Position numbers and translations under genes: made by a program. Of a stretch of DNA of 64,000 nt, positions 24,901-64,000 are shown piece after piece; within the stretch, counting starts at the first letter, position 1; every line of letters starts with the position of its first letter. Source of the DNA: Acanthopleura granulata (Eukaryota; Mollusca; Polyplacophora; Chitonida; Chitonidae); assembly GCA_016165875.1 (NCBI GenBank), contig JABBOT010000002.1, positions 16,698,363 through 16,762,362 on the forward strand, read 5' to 3'. The notes under the pieces were generated by a model. The model searched no databases. It was not told the DNA's origin and saw only the letters and a program-made list of their open reading frames with translations.

Positions 24901-26715
24901 ATTTTTGATATTTCAGAAATTTGGAAATGTGGAAGGGAAAACCTACAAGGATTTGGTTGCGGCTGCAAGGAAGAGTAACACTGCACCAGCAGATTTCAAC
25001 CCTAAAGGATCAGAAAACATTAAACAGGTACATGCAGATGTGTGCGGGCTCTACGTCAGCACATCTGCACGTGCACGTTATTATCTTGAGTTTAACACTC
25101 CATGCATGCAAAAAAGAAAAAAATGAATGAAAAAATCGCTCACATTTCAGGTTACATGCTTACATGATTGAAAGGAAATTAAATTTAGTTTTACATGATT
25201 TTTCACAACTTATCACCCTTCTGTTCTGAAACAGCAAGGTGATAAGTTGGTGAAAAGTTCCATACAATTAGGACTGTTGTTTAAACGTGAACTTTAAGAA
25301 GCACATAAAGGCCAAAAAATGATACTTTAGATTCTAAGGAATCCATCAGACTTCACCAAAAAACCCCCCTCTTAAATGGCCGTATAAGGTAGACGAATCA
25401 ATCAGTCAAGCTAAAAAATGTCACTTAATAACCACTTGATCTTTTGGTGAAGTAAATATATTGTTTTGACAATATTTTTCCTGTAAAATTTATCTCCCCT
25501 TAGCTTGAAAATCCTTCAAGGAAGACTAGGAATGTGGTATGTGGTGTCATTTGGTGGATCCTTTGTTAGAAAACTATATTGAAAGAAGTATTAAGATTAA
25601 TAACATTGATTTGTAACATTAAAATGTAAAAGCTGAACATTTATACTGGAGTGTCAACCAGAACCCACAGTTCTCATGATTAACTTGATTTTTCATTGTA
25701 GCTGAGGGACAGAGCTGTTTCGTTCTTTAAGGACCTCTGTGAGAAGCTGAAGAGCTACAGTGCTACAGGTGAAGCAGACTACGTGCCTGGTTCCATCAAA
25801 CGTCGTATCGAGTCAGAGGCTGAAGGCTGCTCTGAGAGGGAGTCCTCGAATCACTCTGCCCGACTCCTCCACCCGACCTCCACCTACGCACCCATGAACA
25901 AAGTGGTGAGCCCCTCGGGGATGATGGAGGACGACATTGAGGAGAGCCAGGTGAAACGCCCGCGTCACACCAGCGGGGACATGGACAGTGATGTGGGTGA
26001 CACCATATTCCCTATGGAGATGTCGCGGGCTGGGGCACAGGCTGGGGAAGGTCAGGCGGACACCTCCAGTCACTCGGATACGTCTCAATCAGTGATCGCA
26101 CGCTCCAACTCCAGTAGCTCTTCCGGCTACGCAAGTCTCCCTGAGAACCCTGAACTGCAGGACTGTGATCTGGAGCAGCTATCGCCGGGCAGTGAGCGCG
26201 AACAGGCCGCTGCCACAGCCGCTGCTGCAGCCGCTGCCTCAAGGGAGAGCACTCCGTGTGATATTGACTCCCTCTTTCACCCAGTTGTGACAAGTGATGC
26301 AGAAATCAAAAGTCAAGTTTCGCCAAAGTCCCACGACGTGGCCAGGCATGACTGTCCTAATGTGTCGTTATCGCCCTTGCTAGAACACAGGCTGTCCAGC
26401 ATATCCAGTATTAGCTCCGGTCGGAACAGTAGCTTTGATGACGGGGACGGAATGGCTCTGTCGGCAGCCGATGTTCTGGTGGTCAGTCACGGTGGCTTCA
26501 TGAAGGAACTGATCCGCCATTTCATAGAGGACCTGGGCTGTAAGGTACCTGGGGGCAAAGGTCACGCATTACGGGTGTCGCCCAACACAGGTCTGTCCAA
26601 ATTCACGGTGACCGCAGAGGAAGACAACGGCCGTCCTGTGATCACTTGCCTGGTCATTCACGACAAAGATCACCTCCTAAATATGATGGTTCCTCAGGAA
26701 GACTTAGCTATTTAA
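18959..26715 (+). CDS. TIGAR: TIGAR-type fructose-2,6-bisphosphatase (histidine phosphatase superfamily)
   Basis: Six exons (18959-18990, 22580-22617, 23476-23594, 24478-24552, 24917-25027, 25702-26715) join in frame to 462 aa. TIGAR family enzymes remove the 2-phosphate of fructose-2,6-bisphosphate and related phosphoesters, lowering glycolysis and favouring the pentose phosphate pathway. The N-terminus reads MVLFTLTLVRHGETVANRR, with the catalytic His11 codon split across intron 1. PLSETGEQQA and FTSDLSRA follow. FGNVEGKTY carries the acid Glu (human Glu102), and LVVSHGGFM at about residue 388 holds the second catalytic His. SPNTGLSKF and DHLLNMM close the domain. Human TIGAR is 270 aa. The extra length is one disordered Ser-rich insertion in exon 6, with KRPR and poly-Ala, just before the VVSHG strand. 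The substrate is inferred from the family. Confidence 0.95.
21351..21640 (+). mobile_element. Full-length tRNA-derived SINE in TIGAR intron 1
   Basis: This is the most complete plus-strand copy. The head CTGTGGGTCAGTCGGTTAGC is tRNA-like (box A region), followed by a box-B-like AAATTGAAGTCTAGC. The body is CGTGGGAAGGTCTACCAGCA, with GTGAAATATTCTTGAGTACG and the tail ACCGATCAAATAAATAAG. The head-body-tail layout is that of a pol III SINE. Confidence 0.85.
22335..22450 (+). repeat. Interspersed repeat family C, copy 2 (degenerate)
   Basis: Contains GAATGTAGGATTATATTCCA and then AAATTTCAGTGCCAAAAG, matching the core of the better copies at 12.4, 35.7 and 48.7 kb in the same orientation. Confidence 0.45.
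22580..22617 (+). CDS. TIGAR: TIGAR exon 2
   Basis: A 38-nt exon completing His11 and encoding GETVANRRSIIQ plus the first base of Gly. Borders are TTTTCAG|T and CCAAG|GTAAAG. Confidence 0.92.
23476..23594 (+). CDS. TIGAR: TIGAR exon 3
   Basis: The exon encodes GQQDTPLSETGEQQARLIGG and then FTHVFTSDLSRAAK, the conserved substrate-pocket region of histidine phosphatases. Borders are CTTCAG|GAC and CTAAG|GTAGGA. Confidence 0.92.
24478..24552 (+). CDS. TIGAR: TIGAR exon 4
   Basis: A 75-nt phase-0 exon encoding TAQVIVESNRVSRCDLVYDP then RLRER. Borders are TTACCAG|ACT and AAAGG|GTAAGT. Confidence 0.92.
24917..25027 (+). CDS. TIGAR: TIGAR exon 5
   Basis: A 111-nt phase-0 exon beginning KFGNVEGKTYKDLVAAARK. 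The Glu of VEGK corresponds to the catalytic acid of TIGAR. Borders are TTTCAG|AAA and AACAG|GTACAT. Confidence 0.92.
25702..26715 (+). CDS. TIGAR: TIGAR exon 6: disordered insertion and C-terminal catalytic half
   Basis: This 1014-nt terminal exon runs from LRDRAVSFFKDLCEKLK to the TAA at 26713-26715. Residues from about 150 to 375 form a Ser/Asp/Glu-rich, probably disordered segment. It has SQVKRPR (a possible nuclear-localisation motif, near residue 209), a Ser run near SNSSSSSGYASLP, a poly-Ala run near residues 295-305, and several SP sites. Ordered sequence resumes at SAADVLVVSHGGFMKELI. The whole insertion being encoded without an intron suggests internal expansion of one exon. Confidence 0.92.
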   Translation: MRDRAVSFFKDLCEKLKSYSATGEADYVPGSIKRRIESEAEGCSERESSNHSARLLHPTSTYAPMNKVVSPSGMMEDDIEESQVKRPRHTSGDMDSDVGDTIFPMEMSRAGAQAGEGQADTSSHSDTSQSVIARSNSSSSSGYASLPENPELQDCDLEQLSPGSEREQAAATAAAAAAASRESTPCDIDSLFHPVVTSDAEIKSQVSPKSHDVARHDCPNVSLSPLLEHRLSSISSISSGRNSSFDDGDGMALSAADVLVVSHGGFMKELIRHFIEDLGCKVPGGKGHALRVSPNTGLSKFTVTAEEDNGRPVITCLVIHDKDHLLNMMVPQEDLAI

Positions 26716-28648
26716 CGTCTACTCTTTCTTTTAGCCTTGTGGACACGCATAAGTTGCAGCCATTGCCTTGTGTACATTTGTGTCTGCCAGTTTATTCTGC
26801 GTGGTGTACGTTTGAGTTACCTCCCCTGATATCCTTCATCAGGATATGATGTGACCAGTTCCAAACTGGGATTTTTGTACACATCTGTTAAGCTTACTCT
26901 GGTCAGAGCAGATGAGTGGCTTTTTAGCTTATGGTTCACATGTACGTGATTTATCCTCACAGAAAATGTTAGCAAATGATAGCTCATGTAAATTACAGGA
27001 TTGTTTCCTCTTAATACGTCTGCCTCGGTGATAGCTGTACATCATACTAATGGGATGTGTCATCATACAACAGTGTCTTCTTCCATCAAGAAGTGCAAAA
27101 CCAGATTTGTCCAAACGCACAAGTTAAATTAAATTTAGATTTGTTAAATCTAATAATCTGTAGGTGCAGGAAATAGAAATGGCAACATGAAGCACACTTC
27201 TATTATCGTGCTGTAGTTATGTTGTTCATTTGTTTTGCATTTTAGCAGAGATCTTTTGGAGACAAATGTCAAATGAGAGCTCGCAACATTTGGCAAAAAT
27301 TGTAGCACTGTGTATCAAGTCATATCTGTTTTACAAGTTTGTTTGAATGTCTGCATGTGGTGTGTGTGTGTCAAAGTGCCTAATCAATGCATAAAATAGG
27401 AAGTACCCAAGATACAACCAGAGAGTTACTGAATATCTTAACAGGTTTTAATACTGAACTTCGAATGTTTTTTGGAGAACCATAATGTGTAGTTCTTGGT
27501 TTTGAGGTAAGGACTCTTGTTGAGCTTGTTAAGTGTCAGATGTGTGTCTTGCACATGCACAGTACTGTTCAAGCCCCCATAATCTTCTGAGCCCTGTTGA
27601 TAGACTCAGGGGTAGCACTCCCGGGACGCCCTATCTGTTTGTGGACAAGGCGGCTTTGAAATCTGCTTCTGTGTATTGACATATATAGCAGTGTTTATAC
27701 CATGACTACATATATGTTCATTTGTCTCCATATGTACGTATGTATGTATTTTTTCACTGTGTTTATATATTATATTTCTCCAGTAAGGTTTTAAAACTGT
27801 ACTGTTAATAATAGACAGTTATTGACAGCCATTGTGGTATGTACTGTACCCACGTATACAGTGAAGCACAAGCCACGCATAACTGAACCTGCAGCTGTGA
27901 AGAGCAGCTGTTAGAGGTACACCCCCATCCAGATGATTGGCAGGTTGACCCGAGCGGATACAAAGTGGAGTCTGAAGTCCATTGATTTGATTTTTTTTTC
28001 ATCACTTTGGCCAGCTTTGCGATTTATGAAATGTACAAAAAATCTTTTCTTAAACTTCTGGAAAACATTTTGTGCTGTGCATCCTTTTTCTAAATTCTGG
28101 CTGATTACCAATTAACTTTTTTCATGAAAGTGGATGTTGGTAAGTGTATGACATTTTCTTTGTGAAATCCTGTCTCCAGTCTGGCCTTCCATTTGGATTA
28201 ATTTAATGTTTTATTTATTTGTTACTTGAGGTAAACCCATTTTTCTGTGAGGTCTAGATTATCTGATAATAAACTTACAAGTTTTTCATTTCAGAGCGTT
28301 ATAAGATGCGAGTGAAGTTAACTAATTTTAGTTTTGTAGATTTCATACTTACAAGTTTTTACAGAGAACTAAGATGTGCTGTCAACTTGCTTCATGAACA
28401 TTTTTGTGCAGCACTTGTGAAACTAAAATTCAAAATACAGTGTGGAAAAGAAAAAAAAAAAAGTTGGTTTCTCAAATTTTGATAGCAGCTTAGTTCTTGA
28501 TTCATTCGTGTTAGTCTTAATCTAACACCGTACTCAGTGCTTTCAGTGAGAGCAAGACATGTATGAATACAGAGGTGTAAGTAATTTGTGCTATTGTACA
28601 TGTGCACCAGCTGAGCTCTGATAATAAAAAGCTGAATTCCTTGTGTAA

Positions 28649-28970
28649 TTAGCCCCGAATGCAAATCCAGACTTGATTCATTCTCTGCTTCAACTCCTTC
28701 ACTGACAAACTTGTCCTACAGTGTGATCCTCGTTGCACTTCCTGATGAAATCGATGTAACACTAAGTGCTCCTTTTCGACAGGGATGTTTTGTATTACTC
28801 TGCTATCAGTGGCCTTGTTTGTGGGGTCTTGGAGACAATAAGTGTCGACAGAACTCTTTGGGCCATCTTTTGGGTTGCGTTCACGGAAATGCACTTTGTG
28901 TTCTTCGGCACCATAAGAGTTAACACCAAAACTTCTTTTGTTTGCGGCAACAGATCTACCGTAACCTAAT
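28649..28970 (-). pseudogene. Unrecognised open frame, possible coding remnant
   Basis: The minus frame is open for about 105 codons without an early ATG. It includes NKRSFGVNSYGAEEHKVHF and VDTYCLQDPTNKATDS, and ends VWICIRG. Two plus-strand frames are also open for about 70 codons over the same stretch. GC content and codon-like texture differ from the AT-rich flanks. I recognise no family; a degraded insertion is one possibility. Confidence 0.2.
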
Positions 28971-29462
28971 TTATTCTAGAATAACTACTTCGTTTACTTG
29001 ATTTCATTGCTGTAAAATGCCACTCTCTAGAATTTGTGACTGATTTGTGGCTGTGAGTTCTATGGGTGGAGGAAATCGAAGCTCCCAGCAGAAATCACTT
29101 GCTTTTGGCAAGTTACTGTTATCTTGTCACATGTGATATACAGGTATGATTGATGGAAGACAAGTGTTCCTCAGTGAAATATCCACTGGGATATTCATGT
29201 TCTGTTCGGTCTTCGCTGTATTTAAAAATATTTTCATTTTTATGCCTGTTCTCAGGTTTCTAACTGGAGAAAACCACTGTACACAGCCCAGAGACATGGC
29301 AAACCATGATGTCAGTTTGTAACAGCTGGATTTGAACAGCAATGTTCTGCTCAGATTGAGCAAGAGAAATCACGAAATGTGTGCATCTTAAGTATGCACA
29401 AAATTACCGCAGAGATGTTATACTAACTGTTTTAACTGATCAGATATGGTAAACGACAAGAT

Positions 29463-29476
29463 CCCCCCCCCCCCCC
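29463..29476. repeat. C14 homopolymer
   Basis: A run of fourteen cytosines, unusual in this AT-rich sequence and prone to length error. Confidence 0.9.
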
Positions 29477-30551
29477 GTAGGGCATTTTAGCGGCCAATAC
29501 TGTAACTGCCAAAAATATTACTTTTGGTGCGGAAACTCCCTTGTACGTTGAATACCTACCTTTCAAATCAACCTTAAGACACCTAAGATCAATACAGCTC
29601 TCAGAATAGAAATATGTGTGTCACTTTTTAGGTTTATTTTACATCATTTGTGGTGGTACTGTGCAGTGTGTACACTGAGAAATTAGGGGAAAGAAAGGGA
29701 AAAGTGTTCTGTAAATGTGAGGTTTCCTTGAAAACCAAAAAATAATACTTTCCCCCAAAATGTTCATCTGAGGCAGAAAAAGTTATAATTTAGACAGGTA
29801 CATACAAGGGAATGCAGGCAACAACATGTATATCACATAAATAAAACATCTCCTTTACTGTACATATCATACATACCATTACTGCATTATAAATCTGATC
29901 ACCCTCAACTTACCAGCCTTACATTTCTTATCTTTACACCAGGAAATGTTGAGCAATATATTCCACGTTTTATCTGTAACTATGAAGGATTCAGGTATAC
30001 ATGACTCTCTATTCTTTTTCATCAGGAAACATTGAGCTGTTGTTAAAGAGTGTTATACACTTGATGGGTCCATGACCTTAAGTAGGTACATGTATAAAGA
30101 TACAAAGATAAAAAATTATACAAAGATACAAAAATTCAACACAAATAACCACTGTGTGTACAGGAAATTTTTTCATCAGTATGTATTTCACTTGACGTTT
30201 ACTGTAGCCTATCTGCAGTATAATTTGTGCTATATACAAGAAGATTTTGTAATAAAATAATTTCATAAATAAATATGGTATATCTGCATTGATTAAAAAA
30301 CTGCAAATTGTTCACATGTACAACACACCAGTTTCATATCAAAACACTGCTTCAGTAGCTCACAAAACAATCAAAATGCACTGACAATCAAACTTTTAAA
30401 CATAATGTATTAACATTTACATAAAACAAAAAAACTATACACAACATATTTAAACGAGAAATAATGTATACCTAAAATTTAAAAACTTCATTTAAAAACT
30501 TATTGATGCATGTGCTTCAGATAATATTGTTTCATTGTTCTTTCATATCCA

Positions 30552-30557
30552 TTTATT
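30552..30557 (-). terminator. Candidate polyadenylation signal of the receptor phosphatase
   Basis: TTTATT on the plus strand reads AATAAA on the minus strand, about 110 nt after the TAA stop at 30666-30668. No downstream element was assessed, so other signals further on are possible. Confidence 0.4.
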
Positions 30558-30665
30558 AAGAAATTAAGGCTCTAATGAAGCTTGCAACACTGATGTCTTC
30601 ATCAGAATAATGGAAAGTATTAGCAGGTCAAATGAGTTAAAAACAAGAACGGTTTCACAACGCAG

Positions 30666-63206
<32,541 letters not shown>

Positions 63207-63500
63207 CTGGGTGCGCAAAAAACAAACAAACACGATGTAAATGGTGAAAACAGGCAGTTTGAATTTTAATACATTTTTTGATTCTTTGATGTAACCAGAT
63301 TAGTGTCAATACCCACACTGAAATATGTATTTATTCAGTTATCAAAGTGTGTTAAACCCAAAACTTGTCAAAGTAGTGAACATATCCAATGTGAAGATCT
63401 ACAGTTATTTGCTACAATTTAAGCGAATGCCATCTCTGAGTAAAAATGATAATGTAACTCATGACCTCCATTACTGGCTTCCATACAGAGAGTTCATGTT

Positions 63501-63600
63501 GATCAGAGTTATTCATGGAGGAAACCGGAGTGCCGAGAGTAAACCACTGACCTTTGTCAGATACCTAACAAACCTTTTGACTTCAAGTCTATATTTAAAT
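63501..63600 (-). repeat. Interspersed repeat family B copy
   Basis: GGAGGAAACCGGAGTGCCGA then GAGTAAACCACTGACCTTTG then GATACCTAACAAACC; the clearest copy of this family in the window. Confidence 0.5.
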
Positions 63601-63744
63601 GTCAGCCTTCTGAACATGCTTCATGAAACTGACTTGATATGTGTCAGTTAGGTCCACATGTGCTGTGCAGGTAGGCATGGTCCCGTAGACAGTTAGCTAA
63701 CGCTGTTTATTTTTATGCATACTAATTTACATATCCTCCAGTGG

Positions 63745-63840
63745 CACTGTGGTCAGACTCATCTACAGAGGTAACTGGAATGCCTGAAACAAACCAGCTG
63801 CCTTGGCAAGTAACTAACAGACCTTCCTTCGTTTAATGTA
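63745..63840 (-). repeat. Interspersed repeat family B copy
   Basis: GAGGTAACTGGAATGCCTGA then CAAACCAGCTGCCTTGGCAA then GTAACTAACAGACCTTCC, in the same orientation as the copy 250 bp upstream. Confidence 0.5.
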
Positions 63841-64000
63841 CAGATTTTTACATGCAGAGCCAGTTCAAGGTGTTTGCCGTATTGATAGAGGGTGGCCACA
63901 TGGTGGCCAAATCACCTCAAGTGGCCTGGTGATAACTAAACGAATAGTGACAAGTTGAAAACACCAGACATGCTGAAGACTGAAAACGACTGGATAAATG

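Larger units (their letters stand above)
26716..30665. other. TIGAR 3' UTR and convergent intergenic region
   Basis: AATAAA motifs on the plus strand at 28268 and 28623 are candidate TIGAR polyadenylation signals. On the minus strand, an AATAAA (reverse complement at 30552-30557) lies about 110 nt beyond the phosphatase stop codon. A 14-C run is at 29463-29476, and a degenerate repeat lies near 29255-29360. An unexplained open frame at 28,649-28,970 is listed separately. No further gene is supported. Confidence 0.55.
63207..64000. other. Phosphatase intron at right edge with two family B repeats
   Basis: No exon was seen. Two diverged copies of the same interspersed repeat occur: near 63,500-63,600 (GGAGGAAACCGGAGTGCCGA, then GATACCTAACAAACCTTTTG) and near 63,745-63,840 (GAGGTAACTGGAATGCCTGA, then AAGTAACTAACAGACCTTCC). 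Confidence 0.55.

Noticed and set aside
25813..26565. Minus-strand frames opposite TIGAR exon 6
   Set aside because: They are antisense shadows of a long GC-richer coding exon.

Overview
The window is animal nuclear DNA: AT-rich, intron-rich, with GT-AG introns, animal-type protein families, tRNA-derived SINEs and minisatellites. The abundant SINE, with its AAATAAATAAA tail and a tRNA-like head, is one I associate with mollusc genomes, so a mollusc or another lophotrochozoan is the best guess. That assignment is inference. No bacterial, viral or organellar genes were seen.

Layout. (1) About 3.0-11.0 kb, minus strand: internal exons of a Ser/Gln-rich protein that runs into a coiled coil. It resembles centrosomal CEP85-type proteins only weakly. 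Its 5' end was not found and its 3' end probably lies off the left edge. (2) 11-18.9 kb: no confident gene. This stretch holds a (TA)n microsatellite, one copy of an interspersed repeat, a CpG-rich palindromic block (16.6-16.95 kb) and the promoter of the next gene. (3) 18,959-26,715, plus strand: a complete six-exon TIGAR-type phosphatase of 462 aa. All catalytic landmarks are present, plus a disordered insertion of roughly 190 aa that the human protein lacks. (4) 26.7-30.7 kb: convergent 3' regions. (5) 30,666-63,206, minus strand: 35 constitutive exons plus one alternative exon of an R3-type receptor tyrosine phosphatase (PTPRB/PTPRJ/Ptp10D-like). It has at least 15 FN3 repeats, a membrane-proximal domain, one transmembrane helix, one catalytic PTP domain and a tyrosine-containing tail. 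The exon chain keeps one frame for 2052 codons to a stop. The N-terminus is off the right edge.

Most notable. The phosphatase has two exons for the WPD-loop segment, 33,421-33,575 and 35,269-35,423. They are both 155 nt, have the same phases and end in the same HC of the P-loop, which predicts mutually exclusive splicing of a catalytic loop. In the same gene, three minisatellites have repeat units that contain the 3' end of the adjacent exon plus its 5' splice site, making arrays of decoy donors. A fourth array abuts a 3' splice site, and two more (87 bp x7, 88 bp x9) lie inside introns.

Mobile elements include about ten copies of the SINE (one with a 14-bp target duplication), a second ancient interspersed family, a third family in at least four same-strand copies, and two candidate non-autonomous DNA transposons with terminal inverted repeats. 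The three genes have no obvious shared pathway.
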